NCBI RefSeq assembly: GCF_004187715.1
Contig: NZ_QZWF01000005.1
Coordinates: forward strand, 248,001 to 312,000
Direction of reading: 5' to 3'
DNA from: Streptomyces sp. F001
Lineage (GTDB): Bacteria; Actinomycetota; Actinomycetes; Streptomycetales; Streptomycetaceae
Length of the DNA stretch: 64,000 nt
A model generated the notes under the pieces. The model made no database searches. It was not told the DNA's origin and was given only the letters and a program-made list of their open reading frames with translations. Shown here in pieces: positions 1-9,830 of this stretch (position 1 is the stretch's first letter; every line of letters starts with the position of its first letter). The position numbers and the translations under genes are program-made.

Positions 1-340
1 ACGCTTCCTTCGTACTCACCCGAGAGACTCTCTCGCGGCTTTCCTCCGGGCGCTTCCCTTCGGTCTTGCGTTTCCGACTCTATCAGATCTTTTCCCGATC
101 CGATTTCCTCGGCGCTTTCCAGGTTCCCGCTTTCGCGTTTCCCTTTCCGGCGGTTCCGACTTTATCAGAGGTTTCCGACCGGACTGACCGGCCATCCATT
201 TCCGAGTTCGTCGGGAGCTGCTTCATCGAAAGTTGGTTTCGTGAAGCAAGCAGATTCTTAAGGTGCCGACCGGGCCCTACGGGGTCCAGTCCAGGCAACT
301 GTTTGAATCTACCTCCCCACATGCTCCGTGTCAACGGCTC
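1..340 (-). promoter_or_regulatory. rRNA operon promoter and leader region, transcribed leftwards out of the window
   Basis: Read on the minus strand this stretch has the look of a Streptomyces rrn leader. A near-consensus promoter has TTGACA (plus 329-334) and TAGATT (plus 306-311) separated by exactly 17 bp. Two further blocks share the phrase CTGATA(A/G)AGTCGGAA, with possible -10 elements TAAAGT (plus 159-164) and TAGAGT (plus 77-82). This resembles the tandem promoters described for Streptomyces rrn sets. Purine-rich GGAAACGC/GGAAAG segments follow, as in rRNA leaders. The 16S gene itself would lie left of base 1 and is not in the window. No protein is likely here, although open frames exist on both strands. 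Confidence 0.8.
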
Positions 341-387
341 CTGTGAGGCGAAGAGGACACTAGCAGTTCACCTGCTGTGTCCGCACA

Positions 388-1395
388 TCAGGCGGCGGTC
401 GGCACGGTCTGACTGCGTTCGGCGACGTCGACGTCGCCCGTGTCCCCTGCCCGAGCCGCGCGACGTCCGAGCACGTAGACGTACGCGAGGAAGGCCACCT
501 CGGCGACGACGCCGATGCTGATGCGGGCCCAGGTCGGCAGGCCCGATGGGGTGACGAAGCCTTCGATGGCGCCGGCGATGAAGAGGACCAGCGCGAGGCC
601 TATCGCCATGCCCACGGCGGCTCTGCCCTCCTCGGCCAGGGCCTTGCGGCGGGTGTGTGGGCCTGGGTCGATCACGGTCCAGCCCAGGCGCAGTCCCGTG
701 CCAGCCGCGACGAACACCGCCGTCAGCTCCAGCAGACCGTGCGGGAGGACGAGGCCGAGGAAGGTGTCGAGCCGGCCGGCCGAGGACATCAGGCCGAATC
801 CGATGCCGAGGTTGAGCATGTTCTGGAAGAGGATCCAGAGCACCGGGAGGCCGAGGAAGACTCCGAGAACCAGGCACACTGCGGCGGCCTGTGCATTGTT
901 CGTCCATACGCGGGCCGCGAAGGAGGCTGCAGGGTGGCTGGAGTAGTAGGTCTCGTACTGGCCGCGGGGGCGGGTGAGCTCGCGCAGTTCGCTCGGTGCC
1001 GCTATGGAGGCCTGGACTTCCGGGTGCGCGCCGATCCACCAGCCGAGGAGCGCCGCGACAAGGATGGAAAGCAGTGCGGTGGGCACCCACCAGTGGCGCG
1101 ATCGATAGACGGCGGCGGGGAAGCCGTACGCAAGGAAGCGTGTGACATCGCGCCAAGAGGCACGGCGGGTGCCTGTGACCGCACTACGCGCGCGTGCCAC
1201 GAGTTGGCTGAGCCGGCCGGTCAGCTGTGGGTCGGGTGCGCTGGACTGGATCAGGGAAAGATGGGTGGCAGTGCGCTGGTAGAGGGCGACAAGCTCGTCG
1301 GCCTCGGCGCCGGTGAGACGGCGCTGGCGCCGGAGCAGGTTCTCCAGGCGGTCCCATTCCGCTCGGTGCGCGGAGACGAAGACGTCGAGGTCCAT
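388..1395 (-). CDS. Stage II sporulation protein M (SpoIIM/DUF95) family membrane protein
   Basis: The protein has 335 residues, with a soluble N-terminal 90 residues followed by about five to six hydrophobic helices (near 101-122, 170-197, 208-238, 260-282 and 291-310). The sequences around FQNMLNLGIGFG and LPHGLLEL are typical of the SpoIIM/DUF95 family. In Bacillus SpoIIM belongs to the engulfment machinery. Actinobacteria do not engulf, so the role here is unknown, though pairing with an RDD membrane protein is common in actinobacteria. The ATG has a GAGGAG ribosome site about 12 nt upstream. It is divergent from the RDD gene at 1527. Confidence 0.85.
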   Translation of the reverse strand: MDLDVFVSAHRAEWDRLENLLRRQRRLTGAEADELVALYQRTATHLSLIQSSAPDPQLTGRLSQLVARARSAVTGTRRASWRDVTRFLAYGFPAAVYRSRHWWVPTALLSILVAALLGWWIGAHPEVQASIAAPSELRELTRPRGQYETYYSSHPAASFAARVWTNNAQAAAVCLVLGVFLGLPVLWILFQNMLNLGIGFGLMSSAGRLDTFLGLVLPHGLLELTAVFVAAGTGLRLGWTVIDPGPHTRRKALAEEGRAAVGMAIGLALVLFIAGAIEGFVTPSGLPTWARISIGVVAEVAFLAYVYVLGRRAARAGDTGDVDVAERSQTVPTAA

Positions 1396-1526
1396 CGTTC
1401 TGCATGCTCCTCGGCTGTTCGTCGGCGGGCTCGTCGTGAATGTCAGCTTGTCGCACTGCGGCGCGATGCGCCTTCAGCTTGGCAGACTGGCGGTCTTCAG
1501 GGCAGGCCAGGGGAAGGACGGCGGGC

Positions 1527-2564
1527 GTGAGTGAGCTGGTGACGGGCGAGGCGGTGGCGCTGGAGTTGCGCCCTGCGAAGCTGCCCAGCAGGGCGCTGGC
1601 CGTGCTGCTCGATCTGGTGGTGGCCGTTACCGCGTACCTCATCGTGACGATGGTTCTGGTGATGTCCACGGCGTCGTTGGACCAGGCTGCACAGATTGCG
1701 CTGTCCATCGCGACGTTTCTGCTGGTTCTGGTGGGCGGGCCGATCGCTGTGGAGACGCTCAGTCATGGGCGCTCGCTGGGGAAGGCGGCGTTCGGGCTGC
1801 GGGTGGTGCGCGACGACGGTGGGCCGATCCGTTTCCGGCATGCGCTGGTGCGGGGGGCCATCGGTACAGTCGAGATTCTGATGACGTTCGGGGTTGTGGC
1901 CTGTATCGCCTCGCTCGTCTCGGAGCGGGGGCGTCGGCTCGGGGATGTGTTCGCGGGGACCTTGGTCGTACGGGAACGGGTGCCTGTCGCCCGGGCGGGT
2001 TATATGCCTCCGCCACCGCCATGGCTGGCCGGGCGGTTCTCGGGGACTGACCTTTCCGCGGTCCCCGATGGGCTGTGGCTGGCCGTGCGCCAGTACCTGA
2101 CGCGGATGCAGCAGCTTGACCCGCAGGTCGGCGGGGCCATGGCGGAGCGCTTGGCGGCCGACCTCGCGGGGCGGACCGGGACTCCGGTGCCGGAGGGTGT
2201 GCCTCCGGCGGCGTATCTGGCCGCGGTGGTGCAGGAGCGGCAGGCCCGGGAGGTTCGGCGGGCCTTCAGGAACGGGATGGCTTCGGGCGCGCCCGTCGCC
2301 GGTGGACCGCAGTCCGTGGCTGGTGCGGCACCGGGCTCGTACGGCTCGGTGAACGCGCGTCCCCCAGCCCCTTCCGCACCGCGCTCCCCCGCCGTGCCGG
2401 ACCCGCACAGTGCGGCCGCGCCCCCTGCACACCCGCTCGCTGGTGCCACAGGGCCCGAGAGCCGCCCCTCGGATCATTCGGAGGAGCCTCCGCCCGCGCT
2501 GCCGCCGGAAGGGCCGTCGGTCGATCCGCACCGGCCCGCCACGGGGTTCGTGCCGCCCGCGTAA
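1527..2564 (+). CDS. RDD family membrane protein with proline-rich tail
   Basis: The protein has 345 residues from a GTG start preceded by GGGGAAGGACGG. The first 150 residues carry the RDD domain: Arg in PSRALA, an Asp-containing first helix (AVLLDLVVAVTAYL), then two more hydrophobic helices and the GRRLGDVFAGTLVV segment typical of the family. Residues from about 170 are soluble, and the last 100 are rich in Pro, Ala and Ser and probably disordered. RDD proteins are thought to be transporters or membrane adaptors; the substrate is unknown. It is divergent from the spoIIM-like gene with 131 bp between. An upstream in-frame start at 1440 is less likely because it lacks a ribosome site. Confidence 0.85.
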   Translation: MSELVTGEAVALELRPAKLPSRALAVLLDLVVAVTAYLIVTMVLVMSTASLDQAAQIALSIATFLLVLVGGPIAVETLSHGRSLGKAAFGLRVVRDDGGPIRFRHALVRGAIGTVEILMTFGVVACIASLVSERGRRLGDVFAGTLVVRERVPVARAGYMPPPPPWLAGRFSGTDLSAVPDGLWLAVRQYLTRMQQLDPQVGGAMAERLAADLAGRTGTPVPEGVPPAAYLAAVVQERQAREVRRAFRNGMASGAPVAGGPQSVAGAAPGSYGSVNARPPAPSAPRSPAVPDPHSAAAPPAHPLAGATGPESRPSDHSEEPPPALPPEGPSVDPHRPATGFVPPA

Positions 2565-2726
2565 CGCTGTCGGCCCGCGCAGCAGCCGACGTCAGACCCG
2601 TTGGTTCGGCGCCCAACGGCCAACGGCGCGACAGAGACAGAGGGACGACAGAGACAGAGGGACAGAGAGGGCATGCCCGTCCTCTCGGCGATCTCGGGGG
2701 TTCCTGGCTCCGCAGTCGGCCCGCGC

Positions 2727-3341
2727 TCAGGGGAAGACGGACGGCGGCGACTCGAGGTCCTCCAGCTCGATGCCGGGCGCCGCGAGCACGACGTCCCCGG
2801 CGATGTGGACGAGGTGCTGCTCTCCCGTGTCCAGGGCTGTGACCTGGTATTCGTCCACGGTCAGGGAGCCGTTGTCAGTGCCGTGTGTTTCTCTTTTCAG
2901 CAGGGTCCAGGACTGGTCCACGGTGCGTGGGGCGAGGACGGGATCAGTGAAGGCGACGAGGCGTACGCGGGTTGCGGAGTCGGAAGGGGTGAGGCGCAGC
3001 AGACGGGTGATGGCGATGAGGAACGCGGGGGACGTGCCGGTGAAGGCGTGGGCGCGGACATTGCCTTCCGTGGCATGGGCGCCGGTGGGGTCCGTACGGA
3101 CCCAGGTGACGCCGTCGAGGGCGGCGCCACGCACCTGCCAGCTCGCCGCGTGGAGTTCCAGGCGGATGGGGCGGCCGAGTTCGTCGAGGGCGAGGTCGAC
3201 GGAGCCTCGGTGATCGCCGGCGGGGGTGGTCAGTTGGGAGACGTAGCGCCAGCCGGAAGGGCCGGGGGCGCAGTGGAAGTGCTCTTCTGCGAAGGGGGTG
3301 TGATCGTGCGGATCGTGGAGCGAATAGCGGCCGCGGGGCAT
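2727..3341 (-). CDS. Conserved actinobacterial hypothetical protein
   Basis: The protein has 204 residues from the ATG (MPRGRYSLHD...). A TTG start 39 bases upstream would add 13 residues of low-complexity sequence. There is no signal peptide or membrane helix, and no motif I can name. Composition is that of a folded, beta-rich soluble protein with an acidic C-terminus. It lies downstream of ahcY on the same strand but is separated from it by a strong hairpin (3384-3418), so it is probably transcribed separately. Function unknown. Confidence 0.7.
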   Translation of the reverse strand: MPRGRYSLHDPHDHTPFAEEHFHCAPGPSGWRYVSQLTTPAGDHRGSVDLALDELGRPIRLELHAASWQVRGAALDGVTWVRTDPTGAHATEGNVRAHAFTGTSPAFLIAITRLLRLTPSDSATRVRLVAFTDPVLAPRTVDQSWTLLKRETHGTDNGSLTVDEYQVTALDTGEQHLVHIAGDVVLAAPGIELEDLESPPSVFP

Positions 3342-3383
3342 GGGGGTCCTGGGGTGTGACTGGCTGGTCCGGCGGGCCAAAGG

Positions 3384-3418
3384 GGCAGGCCCCCGGCACG
3401 GGGGTGCGGGGGCCTGCC
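3384..3418 (-). terminator. Hairpin terminator downstream of ahcY
   Basis: A 12-bp perfect inverted repeat (GGCAGGCCCCCG paired with CGGGGGCCTGCC) encloses an 11-nt loop. It lies about 68 bp beyond the ahcY stop codon and before the start of the hypothetical gene at 3341. There is no long U tract, which is usual for Streptomyces terminators. Confidence 0.6.
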
Positions 3419-3485
3419 TTGGAGGACCTGCTGCTGAGCATCGCGTCAGTGCACGGACGCACTGCTCAGCGGACCGGCTGCGGAC

Positions 3486-4943
<1,458 letters not shown>

Positions 4944-4987
4944 TGCGAGCTGCTCCTCGGGTTGGGTCGAGGGTGGGTACGGCTGAT

Positions 4988-5060
4988 CTGCGCCGCAGCG
5001 GACACATGGGTGCCCGAAAGCACACAGGCATGGCCGCGTGCGCGCAGCGCAGTCCGTCGG
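4988..5060 (-). promoter_or_regulatory. Structured leader upstream of ahcY, possible SAH-responsive element
   Basis: On the minus strand, about 45-115 nt before the ahcY ATG, the leader contains TGCGCTGC (plus 5044-5051), which can pair with GCGGCGCA (plus 4989-4996). A second short helix CGGAC (plus 5052-5056) with GTCCG (plus 4999-5003) would be nested so that the two form an H-type pseudoknot. The alternative is one continuous 10-bp helix. GCGCTGC and GGCGC core words and the pseudoknot topology recall the SAH riboswitch that precedes ahcY in other bacteria, but the conserved CCAGGCUCG-like segment is not evident. It is a structural analogy only. Confidence 0.3.
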
Positions 5061-5220
5061 AGGCCCTCTCTCCCTCGGCCGGTCCGCTGGGGGACCGCCC
5101 GACCGCCATCAGCAGCGACGTCTGGCTCCGTCCCAAGCTACACCGGGCGCCCCGGCCTTCCCCAGTCCGCCTTCGAACAATTCAGGCCGTTCACGGGCAA
5201 GTGATCGGTATCGGCCGCGG

Positions 5221-5520
5221 TTGGCCGGGCACGTTCGCGGCTTGGAGCAGATCGCCGTACCGGAGGCGGCCGCAGGCGACGAGCGGCTGCGGATCCTTGC
5301 GCTGCTGTCGCGGAAGCTGATGGACGCCGAGTTCCCGGAGCGCCTGCTGAGGGCGTCGGACGAGCGGGCGGTGCTGGACGTCCTACGGGAGGTGCAGTCG
5401 CCGCTCGAGGGCGGTCCACGACCGTGCAGGCGCGGGCCCGCACAGCGCGTCGACGACCCGCTACCCTGCCGCCTCGGCCACGGCGCAAGCGCCGTGCAGG
5501 GAGGGAGATGTCATGGGTAA
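5221..5520 (+). pseudogene. Coding-like remnant or unrecognised small gene before the signal peptidase
   Basis: Codons from about 5239 to 5415 have G or C in almost every third position and encode a sensible amphipathic stretch (AAAGDERLRILALLSRKL..., then SDERAVLDVLREV). The only nearby start is a TTG at 5221 without a clear ribosome site. After residue 65 the frame turns into Arg/Pro/Cys-rich sequence and ends inside the next gene. It may be the tail of a decayed gene, a frameshifted gene or a real small protein. No family recognised. Confidence 0.25.
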
Positions 5521-6181
5521 GGGGCGGGGTCTCGCCGTCGCGGCATGGCTGCTGGGACCGCTGGGGCTCCTGCTGGCCGTCGCGTGTGGCGTCGGGCTGC
5601 GAGTGGGTTACCAGGCGGCCACGGTGCCGAGCGAGAGCATGGCGCCGACGTACGACACCAGTGACACGGTCGTGTTCGAGGTGGTCGGCGGGGACGAGGT
5701 CGGACGGGGCGATGTGGTGTTCTTCACGGCGCCGGAGCGCTACAGCTTCGACGCGGCCGTCATGCAGCGGGTCGTCGGTGTGGGCGGTGATCGCGTCGTG
5801 TGCTGCACGGGTGAGGGCGACAAGGAGCGGCTCACCGTCAACGGGAAATCGCTCGAGGAGTCGTACGTCAAGGACGGCATCGCCGACGGCACACACCGGC
5901 CCTACGACGTGACGGTGCCCGAAGGGCGGCTGTTCTTGCTCGGTGACCACCGGCTGAACTCGAATGACTCACGGTTCTTCGCGAGCGACCACGACGGGAC
6001 GGTGCCGGTCGCCGCCGTGCAGGGCCGGGTGCTGGAGGACCACACGGTGCTGGTGCTGCTCGCCGCGAGTGCGCTGCTCGGGTTGGTTGCCGCGCTGACG
6101 GGCCTGGGCCTGGGAATCGCCGCGATGATCGTACGGCGGCGGAGGGCGGCGCCGGTGCCACCGTGGCCCACCCAGGCCTGA
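5513..6181 (+). CDS. Signal peptidase I (S26) homologue with catalytic Lys replaced by Gln
   Basis: The protein has 222 residues, with an N-terminal anchor (about 8-32) and a C-terminal helix (about 175-200) ending in a basic tail. Box B is intact: the expected nucleophile is Ser42 in PSESMAPT. Box E (GDHRLNSNDSR) is intact too. In box D, which normally reads KR(V/A)xGxxGD with the Lys general base, the sequence is MQRVVGVGGD, so residue 85 is Gln (CAG at 5765-5767). It could be a subfamily using another base, or an inactive paralogue. Start is ATG after GGGAGGGAGATGTC. A convergent hairpin at 6193-6220 follows. Confidence 0.85.
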   Translation: MGKGRGLAVAAWLLGPLGLLLAVACGVGLRVGYQAATVPSESMAPTYDTSDTVVFEVVGGDEVGRGDVVFFTAPERYSFDAAVMQRVVGVGGDRVVCCTGEGDKERLTVNGKSLEESYVKDGIADGTHRPYDVTVPEGRLFLLGDHRLNSNDSRFFASDHDGTVPVAAVQGRVLEDHTVLVLLAASALLGLVAALTGLGLGIAAMIVRRRRAAPVPPWPTQA

Positions 6182-6192
6182 CGACAGCCGAC

Positions 6193-6220
6193 GGGGCCCG
6201 CCGAATGTTCGGCGGGCCCC
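6193..6220. terminator. Bidirectional hairpin terminator
   Basis: A perfect 13-nt inverted repeat (GGGGCCCGCCGAA with TTCGGCGGGCCCC) lies between the convergent signal peptidase gene (stop 6181) and the cation efflux gene (stop 6244), and can end transcription from both sides. Confidence 0.75.
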
Positions 6221-6243
6221 GTGGCCGTGGACATGGAAATGGG

Positions 6244-7224
6244 TCAGTGGCCGGTCGCGTGCGGGGCCGGGCCGCCCGGGGACGCCGCGCGGTCGGGGCC
6301 CTTGGCCGCTTCGGCCTCGCTGTAGATGTCCGGCTCCAGGTAGATGACGCGGGCGATCGGGACGGCCTCGCGGATGCGGGCCTCGGCGGCGTCGATGGCG
6401 GCGGCGATCTCGCCGGCCGTGTCCTCGTGCTGTACGGCGATCTTGGCGGCGACCAGCAGTTCCTCGGGGCCGAGGTGGAGCGTGCGCATGTGGATGACGC
6501 GGGTGACCGTGTCGCCGTCGACGATCGCGGCCTCGATCTTCTGGACCTCCTCGACGCCCGCGGCCTCGCCGAGCAGCAGCGACTTGGTCTCGGCGGCCAG
6601 GACGAGCGCGATCAGGATGAGCAGGACGCCGATGCAGAGGGTGCCGATGCCGTCCCAGACGCTGTCACCGGTGATGAGTGCCAGACCGACGCCGCCCAGG
6701 GCGAGGATCAGACCGACGAGCGCGCCGAGGTCCTCCAGGAGAACGACCGGCAGCTCGGGGGCCTTGGCGTGGCGGACGAACTCCTTCCAGGACTTCTGGC
6801 CGCGCAGGACGTTGGACTCCTTGATGGCGGTCCGGAAGGAGAAGGTCTCGGCGATGATCGCGAAGACGAGGACGCCCACCGGCCAGTACCAGTGCTCGAT
6901 GTCGTGCGGGTGCTTGATCTTCTCGTAGCCCTCGTAGATGGCGAACATGCCACCGACGGAGAACAGGACGATCGAGACGAGGAAGGCGTAGATGTAGCGC
7001 TCGCGTCCGTAGCCGAAGGGGTGCTGCGGGGTCGCCTCGCGCTGGGCCTTCTTGCCGCCGAGGAGCAGCAGGCCCTGGTTGCCGGAGTCGGCGACCGAGT
7101 GCACCGACTCGGCGAGCATCGACGACGAGCCGCTGAAGAGGAATGCCACGAACTTCGCTACCGCGATCGAGAGATTGGCGAGCAGTGCCGCCACGATCGC
7201 CTTGGTGCCGCCTGACGCGCTCAT
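6244..7224 (-). CDS. Cation diffusion facilitator (CDF) family transporter
   Basis: The protein has 326 residues (from MSASGGTKAIVAALLANL). It has six predicted membrane helices, and the second helix region contains the metal-binding HxxxD-type pattern (ESVHSVADSGNQ). A His-containing loop (TPQHPFGYGRERYIYAF), typical of the ZnT9-like/long-loop branch, follows. The C-terminal 90 residues form the cytoplasmic ferredoxin-like domain. CDF proteins exchange Zn2+, Co2+, Fe2+ or Mn2+ for protons; the ion here cannot be read from sequence. A longer upstream reading frame exists but lacks a ribosome site and begins with low-complexity sequence. It is the last of a run of minus-strand genes from manB. 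Confidence 0.88.
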   Translation of the reverse strand: MSASGGTKAIVAALLANLSIAVAKFVAFLFSGSSSMLAESVHSVADSGNQGLLLLGGKKAQREATPQHPFGYGRERYIYAFLVSIVLFSVGGMFAIYEGYEKIKHPHDIEHWYWPVGVLVFAIIAETFSFRTAIKESNVLRGQKSWKEFVRHAKAPELPVVLLEDLGALVGLILALGGVGLALITGDSVWDGIGTLCIGVLLILIALVLAAETKSLLLGEAAGVEEVQKIEAAIVDGDTVTRVIHMRTLHLGPEELLVAAKIAVQHEDTAGEIAAAIDAAEARIREAVPIARVIYLEPDIYSEAEAAKGPDRAASPGGPAPHATGH

Positions 7225-7354
7225 GTTGTTCGCGTTGTCCCTTCGTACGCCGTCCAGGGCTGCGCCGCTGGTGGGCTTTGCCCGTCCTTTGCCGGTGGGC
7301 CATTGTTGCAGCCCGGTACGACAAACGGCGCGCCTGGCCACCGATGCCAGTCGG

Positions 7355-8506
7355 TCAGGCCACCACCGTCGCCCGGAAGACCGTGCCGGCGCCGGACACT
7401 TCGGCCTTTTCTCCCGCCGGTACGAAGACGGAGCGGCCGGGCGTCAGCTCGTGCTCGCCGGCCCGTACGGTGCCGGCCGTGCAGAGCAGGATCTGCGGAG
7501 TGGCGCGGGTGAGGTCGTGGGCGGCACCGCCGGCCGGGAGGACGTACCGGGAGAGGCGGAACTCGTCGATGGGGGTCTCGTAGACCTCCTCGCCGTCGGG
7601 GGACGCCTCCGGGCGCAGCACGCCGGGGTCGCTCGGCTCGAAGCGGACGATGCGCAGGAGTTCGGGGACGTCGACGTGCTTGGGGGTGAGACCGCAGCGC
7701 AGGACGTTGTCGGAGTTGGCCATGATCTCGACGCCGAGGCCGTCGAGGTAGGCGTGCGGGATGCCCGCGCCGAGGTAGAGGGCTTCGCCCGGCTGGAGGC
7801 GGACGTGGTTGAGCAGCATCGCGGCGATGACGCCCGGGTCGCCGGGGTAGTGGTGGGCGAGGTCGGCGTACGGGGCGTAGGCGCCGCCGAGGCGGGAGCA
7901 TGCGGCGGTGGCCTCGGCGACCGTGCGGGCCATCTCCTCGCGGTCGGCGGTGAGGACGGCGGTGAGGACTTCGCGCAGTGCCGCGTCCTCGGGGTGGGCG
8001 TGCAGCAGGTCGACGTACGGCTTGAGGGAGTCGACGCCGAGGCCGTCGAGCAGTTCGGCGGCCTCGTTCGGGTCGCGGAAGCCGCACAAGCCGTCGAACC
8101 CGGTGAGCGCGCAGATGAGTTCCGGCTTGTGGTTGGCGTCCTTGTAGTTGCGGTACGGGGCGTCCACGGAGATGCCTCGGCGCTCCTCGTCCGCGTATCC
8201 ATCCCTCGCCTGTTCCAGGTTGGGGTGCACCTGGAGGGAGAGGGGGGCGCCCGCGGCAAGGATCTTGAGGAGGAAGGGCAGCGTGGGACCGAACTTGGCC
8301 ACGGCCGCGGCGCCGAGTTCGCGTTCCGGGTCGGCCGCGATGACGTCGACGAGCGTGCCGCGGTCGGTGCGCGAGGGTGCGCCCGGGTGCGCGCCCATCC
8401 ACATCTCGGCCTGCGGCTCGCCGGTCGGCTCGACGCCGAGCAGCTGCGGGATCGCGGTGGTGGAACCCCAGGCGTAGGGGCGGATGGTGTTGTCGAGGCG
8501 GTCCAT
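7355..8506 (-). CDS. manA: Mannose-6-phosphate isomerase, class I
   Basis: The 383-residue cupin enzyme interconverts fructose-6-phosphate and mannose-6-phosphate, the entry to GDP-mannose. The N-terminal NTIRPYAWGSTTAIPQLLG and the zinc-site segment LSLQVHPNLEQA (Gln and His ligands) are present. So are the mid-protein AGIPHAYLDGLGVEIMANSDNVLRCGLTPKH block and its Arg. Start is ATG with AGAGAG upstream. It is followed by the cation efflux gene and preceded 79 bp away by the SIS-isomerase gene. Together with manB and the pyrophosphorylase at 24.9 kb it completes a GDP-mannose supply route. Confidence 0.96.
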   Translation of the reverse strand: MDRLDNTIRPYAWGSTTAIPQLLGVEPTGEPQAEMWMGAHPGAPSRTDRGTLVDVIAADPERELGAAAVAKFGPTLPFLLKILAAGAPLSLQVHPNLEQARDGYADEERRGISVDAPYRNYKDANHKPELICALTGFDGLCGFRDPNEAAELLDGLGVDSLKPYVDLLHAHPEDAALREVLTAVLTADREEMARTVAEATAACSRLGGAYAPYADLAHHYPGDPGVIAAMLLNHVRLQPGEALYLGAGIPHAYLDGLGVEIMANSDNVLRCGLTPKHVDVPELLRIVRFEPSDPGVLRPEASPDGEEVYETPIDEFRLSRYVLPAGGAAHDLTRATPQILLCTAGTVRAGEHELTPGRSVFVPAGEKAEVSGAGTVFRATVVA

Positions 8507-8585
8507 CGGTTTCTCTCTGCCCGTTCTCTCTGCGTACGACGCGGGTTCTCGTCCGCGTACGAAGGTCAGCTCGTCCTGGGCCAGA

Positions 8586-9713
8586 TCAAGCCCTCGATGC
8601 GAGCGCCAGGTAAACGGCGGCGAAATCCGTGATGGCGATCAGTTCCGCGAGGGTCTCCAGTTCGCCGCCGGGGTCCGGTTCGAGTTCGCTGATCGGCGTG
8701 TCGTGGCTGAGCGCCAGGTCACGGGCGGCGGGGGCGGCGGTGAGGCTGCCGATCGGGCGGTCGCGGAGCAGCACCACGCGCGCGTGCAGGGCGGGTGACT
8801 CCTCGACGCGGTCGCGGAAGAAGTCCTCGGGGTCGGCGCCGGCGGCGAGCCGGCCGGCGAGCAGGGCGCTGTGCGCGGCGAGCGCCTCGGGCAGTTCCGA
8901 CACCACGGCCGGGGTGCCGGAGAGTTCGGCCAGCGCGGCGGCGAAACGGCGGCCCGCCGGGCCGGCCGAGGTGCCTTCCGTCCAGATCACCGGGAGGGCG
9001 TCGGCGAGTTCGGCGGCGAGGGTCTTGGCGGGATTGCTGTACGCCGCGATGGCGGGCCCGCAGCGCTCGGCGATGTGGTCGAGCCGGTCGGCGACCTTCT
9101 CCATCGCGTCGGCGGGGGCGGCGAGCAGACCTATGCGGTCCAGGAGTGCGAGGAGCGGGGTGAGCAGCGCCCACAGGACGCCGGGGGCGGACGCGGCGAG
9201 GGGTTCGTCGTGCTCGTACGGGGCGGTCGCCAGCGGTACGAACAGGCCGTGGGCGCCCTCGGCGGCTTCGGCGAGCGGGGTGCGGGCGGGCGCCACGGCG
9301 GCGACCGTGCAGCCGCGACGGTAGGCCTGCTCGGCGAGCAGGGACAGGCCCGGTTCGGTGCCGTCGGGGGTGGCGATCAGGAGCAGGTCGACCGAGCCGA
9401 CCCAGCCGGGCAGTTCCCAGCGCAGGGCACCGGCGGCCGGTGCTACGCCGGTGGGGGCCAGCCGGGTCACGGGGCTGCCGGGGCCGGCGAGCGTGCCGAG
9501 GAGGTCGGCGGCTTGGGTGGCGGCGGCGCCGGGGCCGGCGATGAGGACGGCGCGGGGGCGGCCGTCGGGCTTGAGCTCCTGGACACCGGCCTCGGCGGCG
9601 TGCCGGGCTGCGGTGCGGACGCGGGCGCCGGCTTCCGCGGCGCCGCGGAGCAGGCCTCGGTGGTCGGCCTCGGCGAGGCCCTCCGGGGAGTCGAGCAGCG
9701 ATTCGTCGAGCAT
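8586..9713 (-). CDS. SIS-domain phosphosugar isomerase-like protein (actinobacterial PGI/PMI type)
   Basis: The 375-residue soluble protein has two SIS-like halves. The first half has a GPGAAATQAADLL sugar-phosphate loop and an LLLIATPDGTEPGLSLL strand-loop. The second half has VIWTEGTSAGPAGRRFAAALAE. In archaea such proteins are bifunctional phosphoglucose/phosphomannose isomerases; the actinobacterial ones regularly sit between manB and manA, as here. Activity is not established from sequence. The ATG has GGAGG 9 nt upstream. Downstream is manA, upstream the Trm112-like gene. Confidence 0.8.
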   Translation of the reverse strand: MLDESLLDSPEGLAEADHRGLLRGAAEAGARVRTAARHAAEAGVQELKPDGRPRAVLIAGPGAAATQAADLLGTLAGPGSPVTRLAPTGVAPAAGALRWELPGWVGSVDLLLIATPDGTEPGLSLLAEQAYRRGCTVAAVAPARTPLAEAAEGAHGLFVPLATAPYEHDEPLAASAPGVLWALLTPLLALLDRIGLLAAPADAMEKVADRLDHIAERCGPAIAAYSNPAKTLAAELADALPVIWTEGTSAGPAGRRFAAALAELSGTPAVVSELPEALAAHSALLAGRLAAGADPEDFFRDRVEESPALHARVVLLRDRPIGSLTAAPAARDLALSHDTPISELEPDPGGELETLAELIAITDFAAVYLALASRA

Positions 9714-9830
9714 GGGTGGGAGCCTCCGAACGCCGGGTCGTCGGTTACGCGGGCAGGCTCTCGCCTGTACGGGCCGGGGCCTCGTCCACGTGGGCGGCGG
9801 GCCTGGTTCTGCGCGGGCAGCGGGCCTCGT

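Noticed and set aside
83-334. 83-codon minus-strand frame near the left edge
   Set aside because: Lies wholly in the rRNA operon promoter and leader; no protein-like composition.
4988-5060. Confident SAH riboswitch annotation
   Set aside because: Topology is suggestive, but several consensus positions are not evident, so it is reported only as a structured leader.
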